Assembly (NCBI GenBank): GCA_900547315.1
Contig: URGI01000036.1
Coordinates: forward strand, 1 to 18,965
DNA from: an uncultured Eubacteriales bacterium
GTDB lineage: Bacteria; Bacillota; Clostridia; Oscillospirales; Oscillospiraceae
Direction of reading: 5' to 3'
DNA length: 18,965 nucleotides
The notes under the pieces are model-generated. The model did no database searches. It saw only the letters and a list, made by a program, of their open reading frames with translations, and was not told the origin of the DNA. Below, one piece after another: positions 5,779 to 13,656 of the stretch. Each line of letters begins with the position of its first letter. The stretch's first letter is position 1. Made by a program: the position numbers and the translations under genes.

Positions 5779-6923
5779 TTACATCAGTTTTCTGAACAGC
5801 TCGGTCAGCTCTGCGGGGGTCGTATCCTTGGGGTTGCCGGGACGGCAGGCATCGGCGTACGCGCTCTCTGCGAGGAAGGGCAGATCCTCTTCCTTCAGAG
5901 CTTCCAGCTTCTCAGGGATACCGACATCCTTGGAGAGCTTCTTGACGGCGTCGATGGCGGCCTTGCGGTACTCGGCCTGAGTCATCGAATCAACACCCTC
6001 AACGCCCATTGCGCGTGCGATCTCGCGATACTTCTCACCGGTGCAGTCGGCATTGTATTCCATGACGATCGGCAGCATCATCGCGCAGGCGACGCCGTGC
6101 GGAGTGTCATAGACAGCGCCGAGGGTGTGCGCCATGGAGTGGGCGATGCCGAGGCCGACGTTCGAGAAGCCCATACCGGCGATATACTGGCCGAGAGCCA
6201 TGCCCTCGCGGCCTTCCTTCGTGCCCTTGACAGCGCCGCGCAGGTAGGTGGAGATAAGCTTGATAGCTTCGAGATGGAACATGTCGGTCATTTCCCAAGC
6301 GGCCTTGGTGGTGTAGCCCTCGATAGCGTGGGTCAGCGCGTCCATACCGGTGGAGGCGGTCAGACCTGCGGGCATCGAGCTCATCATCTCGGGATCGACG
6401 ATGGCGACGATAGGCATGTCGTGAGGATCGACGCAGACGAACTTGCGCTTCTTCTCAACATCGGTGATGACGTAGTTGATGGTGACTTCGGCTGCGGTAC
6501 CGGCGGTAGTCGGGATGGCAATGATGGGTACGCAGGGCTTCTTGGTGTCCGCTACGCCCTCAAGGGAGCGCACGTCGGCGAATTCGGGGTTGTTGATGAT
6601 GATGCCGAGGCCTTGGAGGTGTCCATGGGGGAGCCGCCGCCGATGGCGATCAGGTAATCCGCGCCTGCGGCTTTGAACGCGGAGACACCGTCGGTCACGT
6701 TCTCAATGGTGGGGTTGGGCTTTATATCGGAATATATCTCATAGCTGAGTCCGGCAGCGTCCAGAACGTCGGTCACGTGGGCGATGACGCCGTGACGCAG
6801 AAGGGTGGGGCCGCAGCAGATAAGAGCCTTCTTCAGTCCACGGGACTTGACCTCGGTGGGCAGCTCTTTGATGGCGCCTGCGCCGAGATAAGAAGTCTGG
6901 TTGAGAATGATTCTGTTTGCCAT
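5779..6923 (-). pseudogene. fucO: Lactaldehyde reductase / propanediol oxidoreductase, frameshifted
   Basis: The combined reading is an iron-dependent group III alcohol dehydrogenase of about 381 aa, full family length and very like E. coli FucO, which reduces L-lactaldehyde to 1,2-propanediol with NADH. The N-terminal part (6923 down to about 6609, from MANRIILNQ) includes the NAD-binding GGGSPMD at 95-101. The rest (from about 6608 to 5779) includes PTTAGTAAEV and the metal ligands in MDALTHAIEG and SMAHTLGAVYDTPHG. One base is missing between 6608 and 6609: adding one T on the plus strand restores KAIGIIINNPEF. As read, the first frame stops at 6552 after a nonsense tail. Every other part is intact and conserved, so either the lesion is very recent or it is a sequence error. 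The RBS is a weak AAGGA about 12 nt upstream. The gene stands alone behind the birA terminator. Confidence 0.85.
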
Positions 6924-7052
6924 AGTAATGTTTATCCTTTTTTGACGTGAAAAACAATCTATTTTCTCATTATGTCCTTTCGAGCCTGACAATATTTCAA
7001 CGCGGACGATCGGTCTGGTTAACACGCAGACTCGCCAAAAAATCGGCACAAT

Positions 7053-7094
7053 TTATAAAAAACGCATTGGCAAACTAGTGATTTTGCCAATGCG
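7053..7094 (-). terminator. Terminator after birA
   Basis: A 12-bp stem CGCATTGGCAAA/TTTGCCAATGCG (7083-7094 with 7063-7074) is followed on the minus strand by TTTTTTATAAAT. It lies 10 nt past the birA stop. Confidence 0.9.
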
Positions 7095-7104
7095 CTATAT
7101 TTCT

Positions 7105-7839
7105 CTATGAGTACAATATCTCGCCGCTGGAGACGGGGATGAACTCGCCCGCGTCCGTGCGGATGAGCAGGGCGAAATCGTCGGCGATCGCGACGGCCTC
7201 GCCGCAGACGCTGCCGCGCTGCACCCGATGCCCGAGGCTCGCGCAGGCGGCGCGGTAATCGTCGAGCGCCCAGTGCGAGTTGACGACCCAGTGGGCATAG
7301 GCAGAGTCCAGCTCGTCCACTATCGCGCGTATGACGGCCTCCTGCGGGGTGTAGCGTCCGGTGACGGAATACACGGAGCAGGCCGTGTCGTGCAGCTCAA
7401 GCGGCAGCTCGTCCATGCCGGTGTTAAGATTCACGCCGATGCCGATGATGAGCTTGAAGCTCCCGCCAGCGGTGACGGATTCGGTGAGTATCCCGCAGAG
7501 CTTCTTGCCGCCGAATTGCAGGTCGTTCGGCCATTTTATGTCCGCGCCCAGCCCGCAGACCTTCTTGAGCGCGCGCCGCACTGCGACGGCGGCGGTGGGT
7601 GTCAGCGTCAGGCAGGCGCGCATGTCCGCAGCGGGGGCGAGCAGCATCGAGAGATATACGCCGCCCGACGGGGAAGCGAAGCTCCTGCCGAGCCTGCCGC
7701 GGCCGCCTGTCTGCCGCCCTGCGGCAATGACGGTGCCCGGCTCGGCGTAGGCCGCCATGGCCTTGAGCCGTGTATTTGTGGAATCAAGTTCGGCCTCGAA
7801 CAATACCGGAGCGCCGCGCTCTGGGAAAAGAGAAATCAT
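7105..7839 (-). CDS. birA: Biotin-[acetyl-CoA-carboxylase] ligase, single-domain type
   Basis: The 244-aa enzyme activates biotin to biotinoyl-AMP and transfers it to a lysine of biotin carrier domains. Visible motifs are STNT (20-23), the adenylate-binding loop GRGRLGR (46-52), KWPNDL (102-107), KLCGIL (113-118), and a small C-terminal domain with VQRGSVCGEAVAI. The N-terminal helix-turn-helix of E. coli-type BirA is absent, so this form should not repress biotin genes. The start codon overlaps the stop of the upstream phosphatase by 4 nt (ATGA), implying translational coupling. A terminator follows. Confidence 0.93.
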   Translation of the reverse strand: MISLFPERGAPVLFEAELDSTNTRLKAMAAYAEPGTVIAAGRQTGGRGRLGRSFASPSGGVYLSMLLAPAADMRACLTLTPTAAVAVRRALKKVCGLGADIKWPNDLQFGGKKLCGILTESVTAGGSFKLIIGIGVNLNTGMDELPLELHDTACSVYSVTGRYTPQEAVIRAIVDELDSAYAHWVVNSHWALDDYRAACASLGHRVQRGSVCGEAVAIADDFALLIRTDAGEFIPVSSGEILYS

Positions 7840-8630
7840 TTTCCGCCCTCCGTCAGCTTCAGGAAATCCATGACGGCATGGCTGCCGCCTGCAAGTATCG
7901 TCGGCTTTGAGCCGTCAAACGGCAGCTCCGCGCCGCGGATATCCTGGCATACGCCGCCCGCCTCACGGACAAGCAGCGCGCCCGCCGCATAGTCCCAGAG
8001 GGACACCTGCATCTCAAAATACAGCCCCGCGCGCCCCGCGGCGACGCTGCACAGATCAAGCTCCGCGGAGCCTTCGCGGCGCAGGTCAAGACCCGCGTTA
8101 AAGGCGATGCGCGCGAGACGGAAGGTCTCGTCCGCAAGCTCCGTGGAATACGGGGAGGTGCCGTAGCAGACCACGCTGTCGCTCAGCGGCGCGTCGCTGA
8201 CATGCAGCCGACGGCCGTTAAGATATGCGCCCTCGCCCTTCACGGCGGTGAACATCTCATCGACATAGGGATTGTACACCGCGGCGGCGCGCAGCTCACC
8301 TGCGCTCATGTATGCGACGGAGATGCAGCTGTGATTGAAGCCGCGTGCGAAGTTCATCGTCCCGTCGATGGGGTCGATAATAAACAGATGCCTTGCATGG
8401 AGATCGTCATGCTCCTTCTGCTCCTCGCAGAAAAAGCGCGCCTCCGGCACGGATTCGCTCAGCACCTGCATGAGATATTCCTGCACACGCTTGTCATATT
8501 CGGTCACAATATCGCGCTGCCCGCTTTTGCTCTCGGCGATTATATCGTGGGCGTGCATCATGATCTCGGCGGCGCTGCGCTCGACCGAGACTATTTTTTC
8601 AATAACATTTTCGGCGTAAACTCTGTTCAT
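7836..8630 (-). CDS. suhB: Inositol monophosphatase family protein
   Basis: The 264-aa protein is a metal-dependent phosphatase of the IMPase/SuhB/CysQ superfamily. It has the first metal-site CEEQKE (68-73, in place of the common GEE), the signature IIDPIDGTMNF (84-94), and the C-terminal WDYAAGALLVREAGG (212-226). The substrate (inositol-1-phosphate, PAP, fructose-1,6-bisphosphate or another) cannot be told from sequence, so the symbol is by family only. A strong GAGGAGG lies 7 nt before the ATG. It is the first gene of a two-gene operon with birA through a 4-nt ATGA overlap. Confidence 0.88.
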   Translation of the reverse strand: MNRVYAENVIEKIVSVERSAAEIMMHAHDIIAESKSGQRDIVTEYDKRVQEYLMQVLSESVPEARFFCEEQKEHDDLHARHLFIIDPIDGTMNFARGFNHSCISVAYMSAGELRAAAVYNPYVDEMFTAVKGEGAYLNGRRLHVSDAPLSDSVVCYGTSPYSTELADETFRLARIAFNAGLDLRREGSAELDLCSVAAGRAGLYFEMQVSLWDYAAGALLVREAGGVCQDIRGAELPFDGSKPTILAGGSHAVMDFLKLTEGGK

Positions 8631-8657
8631 GTGTGATCCTCCTCGGTGGTGAACCGT

Positions 8658-8666
8658 ATTATAACA
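8658..8666 (-). promoter_or_regulatory. Extended -10 promoter of suhB-birA
   Basis: On the minus strand TGTTATAAT (complement of 8658-8666) is a TGn-extended -10. No convincing -35 is visible; the upstream T-rich stretch belongs to the preceding terminator's U-tract. The leader would be about 20 nt. Confidence 0.5.
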
Positions 8667-8674
8667 CAGTTCCG

Positions 8675-8719
8675 AAAAAAATAAAACTGCCTGCAGGGCT
8701 TTTTTGACCCTGCAGGCAG
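8675..8719 (-). terminator. Terminator after the PH-like membrane protein gene
   Basis: The 12-bp stem CTGCCTGCAGGG/CCCTGCAGGCAG (8708-8719 with 8687-8698) has a 9-nt loop and is followed on the minus strand by TTTTATTTTTTT. Confidence 0.92.
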
Positions 8720-8740
8720 AAACGAAAAGAGACGTAAAAA

Positions 8741-9310
8741 TCAGGCGGGAAGGTACTCAGAAATGATGCCCATGAGCTTCTTGTCCTTGGGCAGACCGAA
8801 CATGACGAGGCTCTCGCATTTGTCCATGTTGTCGTTCATATGCTCGCCGAGAAGAGCATCCTCGCGCCACAGCTCAGGCTTGAGGTTGACGGCATCTTCA
8901 CCGCAGAGAAGAGTGAGGCGGCCGGCTTCGTCGGTCTTGAGAGCGGCGGTCTTGATCAAGCCGTACTCGACGGTGTGCGCGGTGTCGCGCAGAACGATAA
9001 GGCGCTTGTTGGTGAAGGCATAGGTGGTCTTTCTCAGCTTCTTGGGCGCGGTGACGCAGTTGAGCGGAGCAAGGAATGCAAGCACAAGGATAACAGCGAT
9101 CACCAGCGGGTATATCTGAGCACGGTTCACGTTCGCGCCGATTATGTAGCCTATTATGAGAGCTGCCGCGATCACAATACCGGCAACAAGCTTTCTGATA
9201 AAGCGCTTCTTGTAAACGCCCTCCAGCGGCTCAGAGTCCTCAGGCTTTCCGACCCAGAGAACCTTCTCGTCCGGATCAATAGCTCTTTGCAACAGTTCAT
9301 CGTATTCCAT
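8741..9310 (-). CDS. Membrane protein with bacterial PH-like domain
   Basis: The protein is 189 aa. A hydrophilic N-terminus with LQRAIDPDEKVLWVGKP (8-24) is followed by two membrane helices (about 41-61 and 66-85). The segment TYAFTNKRLIVLRD (about 96-109) then opens a domain that resembles the YdbS/bPH2-type pleckstrin-homology fold, where the 'TNKRL(I/V)' start is common. Function is unknown. A strong GAGGAGG lies upstream of the ATG. It has an extended -10 promoter and, upstream of that, four 11-bp TTAAC repeats like those at the kinase promoter further up the strand, so it may belong to the same regulon. A terminator follows directly. Confidence 0.75.
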   Translation of the reverse strand: MEYDELLQRAIDPDEKVLWVGKPEDSEPLEGVYKKRFIRKLVAGIVIAAALIIGYIIGANVNRAQIYPLVIAVILVLAFLAPLNCVTAPKKLRKTTYAFTNKRLIVLRDTAHTVEYGLIKTAALKTDEAGRLTLLCGEDAVNLKPELWREDALLGEHMNDNMDKCESLVMFGLPKDKKLMGIISEYLPA

Positions 9311-9357
9311 AAAAATCCTCCTCTTTCTTGCAGGGTAATACGGTAATTTGCATATTT

Positions 9358-9366
9358 ATTATAACA
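9358..9366 (-). promoter_or_regulatory. Extended -10 promoter of the PH-like gene
   Basis: On the minus strand TGTTATAAT (complement of 9358-9366) is a TGn-extended -10 with no good -35 at 16-18 bp, the pattern expected of an activator-dependent promoter. Degenerate TTTGC and TTAGC elements with 11-bp spacing lie where the -35 would be (starting at 9390 and 9379 on the minus strand). Confidence 0.55.
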
Positions 9367-9404
9367 GTTAAGACGCTAATTGTGTGCAAAGGAGGGGCGT
9401 AAAG

Positions 9405-9448
9405 ACGTTAACGCGGCGTTAACTTCACGTTAAGGCCGCGTTAAGACG
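9405..9448 (-). repeat. Four 11-bp tandem TTAAC repeats, likely regulator binding array
   Basis: GTTAA occurs at 9407, 9418, 9429 and 9440 on the plus strand (TTAAC on the minus strand), each within RCGTTAAS, at an exact 11-bp period. OmpR/PhoB-family response regulators bind head-to-tail direct repeats with this period, so this looks like two dimer sites. The array can also fold into an imperfect hairpin (TTAACGCGGC with GCCGCGTTAA, plus inner TTAAC/GTTAA). No T-run follows, so it is a poor terminator. Confidence 0.7.
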
Positions 9449-9471
9449 TATATGCTTCTTGATAAGAGTGT

Positions 9472-11730
9472 TTAATTTTCCTCAACAACACTTGCCAGCA
9501 GCTTGCCAGCCATTGCTTTCGCGCCGAGGACCCACACCAGATCGCCGTTCTGGATCTGCATGTTGACATCAGGCTGCACTATGGGGAGGCGGCTGCGCTG
9601 GAGGCCGAGGACCATGCAGTCGTAGTTGTCGCGTATGCCGCTGTCGCGCACGGTCTTGCCTGCAAGCTCGGAGCCTTTGTCAACGGATATCGCATAGGAG
9701 TACAGTGCCTCCGGCTCTGAATCCTCCGCCGCGATGAACTCGCGCAGCGTGGGCAACTCCGCAGGCTCGGCGATCCCGAGGTCAAGGCAGAGATTGCGCA
9801 GCTCCGCAGATTCGCCGAGGATGTACACCGTGTCGCCGCTGTGCAGCGCGGCGTCGCCGGCGGGGATGCTGATGTGCCGCTTGCCGCGGACGATCTTTAT
9901 CACGTTCACGCCGAAGCGCTTGCCCCAGCCCAGCTCCTTGAGCGTGCCGCCGTGCTGCTCATACTGGAAGCTCAGCACATGCAGCCGCTGGTCGAGCCAT
10001 TCGACCGCGTCGTCGGAGCCGAGCCGCTGAAGCTGGCGCTCGTTGAAATTCGCGAGGAAGCGCGCCTCCACGGAGAGGTAAGCCGAGGCGAACCAGCCGG
10101 AGCGGTATATCAGCAGCACCGCCGCGAGGATCAGCGGCAGCAGCCACAGACCTCCGACGCCGGTGACGGTGTTTGCGGGGATGAACGCGATGATAACGAT
10201 GATGAGCACGCGTATGGCGGTCAGCGCCATCAGCGGCAGACGGAAGTTGCGGTTCTTGACCCACAGCGTTGTAAACTGCGGGGACTTCATGTCGAGCATC
10301 GGGCGGATGAATATCGCCATGCCGATGTAGACCACTGCGAGGCATATGAGCTTTTCAAGCCACGGCTCAAGCCCCAGCTTGCCGAGCAGCGGCAGCAGCA
10401 CGAGACTGCCGATGAGCGCGATGCCGAGCATCACAACGCCGTAGAAGGCCGTCACGTTGACGTAGCGCCCCAGATATGCCGACCAGTCGCCGTTCTTTTC
10501 CTTGCTCGACTGCTCCTCGTCGGTGTATCGGGCGAGCTTCTCCGTAAGCCTTGAGGGGAGGACTTTTTCAAGCCACTCGTAAAGCTTGTCGGAGCCTTTT
10601 ATGAACGACGGCGTCGTCAGCGTCGTGATTATGGAGACGGAGACGATTATCGGGTAGATGTAATCCGCAATGACACCGAGAGACAGGCCGAGAGATGCGA
10701 TGATGAACGCGAATTCACCTATCTGCGCCAGCGAGCAGCCGCAGTGCACGGCGTTTTTCAGCGTCTGGCCGGAGAGGAGCACGCCCAGCGAGGAGAATAT
10801 CAGCTTGCCGACGAGCGTGACCAGAGTGATTATCAGGATCGGGACTATGTATTTGACGATCATCGCCGGATCGAGCATCATGCCGACCGAGAGGAAGAAT
10901 ACCGAGCCGAACAGATCCTTGACGCCGGAGGTCAGGTGCTCCACCCGCTCGGCGTGCACCGTGCCCGCGAGCAGCGAGCCCGCCATGAAAGCGCCCAGCG
11001 CCGAAGAAAAGCCCAGCGCGTTTGCGAGCAGCACCATGCCGAAGCAGATGCCGAGGGAGCTGACGAGCAGCGTCTCGTCGTTCATCAGCGGCGTGGCCTT
11101 GTTCATCAGCGTCGGCAGCAGGTAGATGCCGAGGATGAGCCACAGCGCCAGATACAGCACCAGCAGCGCGAGCTTCATCGCCAGCGCGCCGCCGGAAATG
11201 CTCTGGCTGACGGAGAGCGTCGAGAGGATTATCATCATAAAAATGCCCGCGATGTCCTCGATGACCAGCGTACCGAACACAAGCTGGGCGAAGCCCTGAT
11301 TGCGCACGCCAAGCTCGTCGAAGGCCTTGATGATTATCGTCGTCGAGCTCATCGAGAGCATACCGCCGAGGAACACGCTGTCCATGATGCCCCAGCCGAG
11401 CAGCTGCCCGACGCCGAAGCCGATGAGCAGCATACCGCCGACCTCTGTGAGCGCGGTGATTATAGCCGTGCCGCCGACCTGCGCCAGCTTGTGGAGGTTG
11501 AATTCCAAACCGAGGCCGAACATGAGCACTATAACGCCAATCTCGCTCCAGGTGCTGATGGACGCGCTGTCCGCAACGGTGAAGAAAAACGGCATATACG
11601 GGCCTATGAGGAAGCCCGCGACTATGTAGCCAAGGACAAGCGGCTGCTTTATTTTTTTGAATATGACAGTGACGACTCCGGCCGTCAGCAGCATTATTGC
11701 AAGGTCAGATATCAGTTCCGGCAAATGCAT
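9472..11730 (-). CDS. CPA2 cation:proton antiporter with two TrkA-C-like domains
   Basis: The 752-aa membrane protein probably exchanges K+ or Na+ for protons. Residues about 5-385 form the Na+/H+ exchanger core of 12-13 helices, with GYIVAGFLIGP (34-44), GLGLEFNL (72-79) and the ion-binding segment VIEDIAG (156-162), where Glu-Asp stands in place of Asp-Asp or Gln/Asn-Asp. A second membrane block of about five helices (about 425-555) follows. The cytosolic end has two TrkA-C/RCK-C-like units (about 575-645 and 675-745, each ending in a GDxVxxLG motif), with no Rossmann RCK-N domain. RCK-C domains bind c-di-AMP in several Firmicute K+ transporters, so ligand control is possible. AGGAGG lies 12 nt upstream of the ATG, and the regulator gene ends 22 nt earlier: third gene of the operon. 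Confidence 0.9.
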   Translation of the reverse strand: MHLPELISDLAIMLLTAGVVTVIFKKIKQPLVLGYIVAGFLIGPYMPFFFTVADSASISTWSEIGVIVLMFGLGLEFNLHKLAQVGGTAIITALTEVGGMLLIGFGVGQLLGWGIMDSVFLGGMLSMSSTTIIIKAFDELGVRNQGFAQLVFGTLVIEDIAGIFMMIILSTLSVSQSISGGALAMKLALLVLYLALWLILGIYLLPTLMNKATPLMNDETLLVSSLGICFGMVLLANALGFSSALGAFMAGSLLAGTVHAERVEHLTSGVKDLFGSVFFLSVGMMLDPAMIVKYIVPILIITLVTLVGKLIFSSLGVLLSGQTLKNAVHCGCSLAQIGEFAFIIASLGLSLGVIADYIYPIIVSVSIITTLTTPSFIKGSDKLYEWLEKVLPSRLTEKLARYTDEEQSSKEKNGDWSAYLGRYVNVTAFYGVVMLGIALIGSLVLLPLLGKLGLEPWLEKLICLAVVYIGMAIFIRPMLDMKSPQFTTLWVKNRNFRLPLMALTAIRVLIIVIIAFIPANTVTGVGGLWLLPLILAAVLLIYRSGWFASAYLSVEARFLANFNERQLQRLGSDDAVEWLDQRLHVLSFQYEQHGGTLKELGWGKRFGVNVIKIVRGKRHISIPAGDAALHSGDTVYILGESAELRNLCLDLGIAEPAELPTLREFIAAEDSEPEALYSYAISVDKGSELAGKTVRDSGIRDNYDCMVLGLQRSRLPIVQPDVNMQIQNGDLVWVLGAKAMAGKLLASVVEEN

Positions 11731-11752
11731 CTATATGGTGTTCCTCCTGTGA

Positions 11753-12463
11753 TTATTCGGTTCCCTCTATCATTCTATAACCTACGCCGACCTCGGTGAA
11801 TATATACTGCGGCTCGGCGGGGTTCGCTTCTATCTTGCGGCGGATGTTCGCCATGTTGACGCGGAGTATCTGGTTGTTGCCCTTGCTCTGCGGCCCCCAA
11901 AGCTCACGCATGATGAAATCATAGGTCAGCACCTTGCCGGCGCATTTGCCGAGGAGCGCCACGATCTTGAATTCGTTCTGGGTCAGGTGCGCGTTCTCGC
12001 CGTTTATAAGCACCTGATGCTTGTCATAGTCGATGGTAAGTCCGCCGGCGACGAATTTGCCGGAGCTGGCGAGACTCTCGTTCGCAAGGCCGGAGCGGGT
12101 GTGCCGGATGGCGACGCGGATACGCGCGAGCAGCTCCGCCGCGCCGAATGGCTTGGTTATGTAGTCGTCCGCTCCCTTGTCCAGCGCCTCCACCTTGTCG
12201 CGCTCGTAGGTGCGCGCGGAGACGACGACTATCGGGATCTGCGTCCACTGGCGGACGGCGCTTATGATGTTCATGCCGTCCATGTCGGGCAGACCGAGGT
12301 CGAGGACTATCAGGTCAGGGCAGTGCGAGCTTATCATGGAGAACGCTTCGGCGCCGGTATGCGCCAGAATGACGTCATAGCCGTTTGCAGTCAGGATCGC
12401 GCGTATGAAGCCGGAGATACCCTTTTCATCTTCTACTACTAATACTTTATCTTTAATATTCAT
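11753..12463 (-). CDS. OmpR-family response regulator, KdpE-like
   Basis: The 236-aa protein has a receiver domain (about 5-118) with acidic pocket E11-D12, phospho-acceptor D55, S82/T-type switch position and K104, and a winged-helix DNA-binding domain (about 138-232) with the conserved LTQNEFKIVALL and LRVNMANIRRKIE segments. The best family match by eye is KdpE. Its start lies inside the kinase gene (11-bp overlap), with AGGAGGAG encoded in the last kinase codons, so the two are translationally coupled. The expected DNA site is an 11-bp-period direct repeat, which is found upstream of the kinase gene and downstream of the antiporter gene. Confidence 0.92.
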   Translation of the reverse strand: MNIKDKVLVVEDEKGISGFIRAILTANGYDVILAHTGAEAFSMISSHCPDLIVLDLGLPDMDGMNIISAVRQWTQIPIVVVSARTYERDKVEALDKGADDYITKPFGAAELLARIRVAIRHTRSGLANESLASSGKFVAGGLTIDYDKHQVLINGENAHLTQNEFKIVALLGKCAGKVLTYDFIMRELWGPQSKGNNQILRVNMANIRRKIEANPAEPQYIFTEVGVGYRMIEGTE

Positions 12464-13529
12464 TCTTTTCTCCTCCTAACTGTAAAGAAAATGTAAATTC
12501 CGCGCCGCCGTCCGGCAGGTTCTGCGCCCAGATCTTCCCCCCGTGCGCCACGGCGATCGTTTTGCAGACCATCAGGCCGATGCCCATGTTTCTTGTCTTG
12601 TCTATCTTGTCGCCGCCCAGCTGAAGCGAGCCGTCAAACAGGTGGTCAAGCTCACTCGGCGGAATGCCGTGTCCGTTGTCACGAACAGATATCTCGGCGA
12701 AATTGTCTTTCTTTGCCGTGCTGATGGTGATGCGGCTGGTTCCCCCGCCGTGCTGCACGGCGTTGTCCATCAGGTTCATCAGAAGCTGCTCGACGAGCAT
12801 CGCATCCATCGGGACGAAGAACAGGTCGTCCGGCACCGTGACCGACACGGTGATGTCCGGATTCTTTTTCTTGAACTTGACGACCACTTCGCTCAGGACC
12901 TCTTCGAGCACCTCGTCCTCCTTCTTTATAGCGCCCGGCTTGTCGCCGCTGATGCGCGTGATGGACAGCAGGTTCTCGACCATGCGGTACAGCCAGTCGG
13001 CGTCCTTCCTCGCGTCGGACAGAAGCTCCAGCCGCTGGGCGTTGCTCAGCGAGTCGCCGCTGTCGAGCACGGCGGATATCGCGCCGCTTATAGAGGTGAG
13101 CGGGGTGCGCAGGTCGTGCGATATCGCGCGGAGAAGGTTGGCGCGCATTTTTTCCTGCTCGGCCTCGAATTTGATGCGGTTCTGCTCCTTGACACGGGCG
13201 GCCAGCGTAGACACCGCGAAGCCGACCGCGAGCATGGTCACGAAGGTCAGCGGGTAGCCGTAGATCGAGAAGTTCAGCTCCGCGTACGGATATGTAAAAG
13301 CCCAGTTGACGGCGATAACGCTTGTGACGGCGGCGAGGAAGCCGTAGAAATATCCGTCGGTCATCAGCGCGATTATCAGCACCATCAGCACGAATATCAT
13401 CGGCACATGGACGTCTGACGTGCTGACCTTCTGAAGCAGCGCACACAGCGCCGAGGCAAGCCCCATCGCCACAAAATATATCAGCCAGCCCTTGGCCGAC
13501 ATGGGGAAATATTTTTTTAAAAACCTCAT
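12453..13529 (-). CDS. Short KdpD-like sensor histidine kinase (DUF4118)
   Basis: The 358-aa protein corresponds only to the C-terminal half of KdpD. Four closely spaced membrane helices (about 14-33, 42-58, 60-78 and 92-112) form a DUF4118-type sensor. They are followed by a HisKA domain with ISHDLRTPL (phospho-acceptor His138) and an HATPase_c domain with the N-box MNLMDNAVQH, DNGHGIPP and GIGLMV. The long N-terminal KdpD and Usp domains, which sense K+ and c-di-AMP in classical KdpD, are absent. The length is normal from its ATG, so this is a short architecture and not a broken gene. The only RBS is a poor GGGGGG about 12 nt upstream. First gene of the operon; expression probably depends on the TTAAC-box promoter. 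Confidence 0.9.
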   Translation of the reverse strand: MRFLKKYFPMSAKGWLIYFVAMGLASALCALLQKVSTSDVHVPMIFVLMVLIIALMTDGYFYGFLAAVTSVIAVNWAFTYPYAELNFSIYGYPLTFVTMLAVGFAVSTLAARVKEQNRIKFEAEQEKMRANLLRAISHDLRTPLTSISGAISAVLDSGDSLSNAQRLELLSDARKDADWLYRMVENLLSITRISGDKPGAIKKEDEVLEEVLSEVVVKFKKKNPDITVSVTVPDDLFFVPMDAMLVEQLLMNLMDNAVQHGGGTSRITISTAKKDNFAEISVRDNGHGIPPSELDHLFDGSLQLGGDKIDKTRNMGIGLMVCKTIAVAHGGKIWAQNLPDGGAEFTFSLQLGGEKNEY

Positions 13530-13569
13530 TTTTCAGACAGCCCCCCAGTTGCAATAATAACGCAATAAT

Positions 13570-13603
13570 ATTATAGCATACAGGATGTTAAGCTGGCGTT
13601 AAG
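13570..13603 (-). promoter_or_regulatory. Promoter of the kinase operon with Pho-box-like repeats
   Basis: On the minus strand TGCTATAAT (complement of 13570-13578) is an extended -10. In place of a -35 there are two direct repeats CTTAAC-N5-CTTAAC (complement of 13598-13603 and 13587-13592, 11-bp period). The nearer one ends 11 bp before the -10. This matches the geometry by which PhoB/PhoP-type regulators activate promoters, so the operon's own regulator may bind here. Confidence 0.7.
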
Positions 13604-13606
13604 AAA

Positions 13607-13636
13607 TTAACGCCAATGCGGTAACATTGGCGTTAA
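13607..13636 (-). terminator. 12-bp hairpin, probable dacF-type gene terminator
   Basis: TTAACGCCAATG and CATTGGCGTTAA form a perfect 12-bp inverted repeat with a 6-nt loop, 20 nt past the carboxypeptidase stop. On the minus strand it is followed by TTTCTT only, so it would be a weak terminator. Its arms also carry TTAAC motifs, so it may double as an extra upstream regulator site for the kinase operon. Confidence 0.55.
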
Positions 13637-13656
13637 AATAATATTTCTGTTAAGTT

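Noticed and set aside
6924..7062. Promoter or Rex-type redox operator upstream of fucO
   Set aside because: I looked for TTGTGA/TTAACA-type palindromes and -35/-10 pairs. Candidates such as TTGAAA with CATAAT have a 20-bp spacer, so none is convincing.
9405..9448. Possible miniature CRISPR array
   Set aside because: The units are only 11 bp with no spacers of regular length and no cas genes; the period fits winged-helix regulator sites.
10744..11799. 351-aa open frame on the plus strand opposite the antiporter gene
   Set aside because: His, Gln, Glu and Arg rich low-complexity product with no domain; it is the antisense of the hydrophobic membrane codons.
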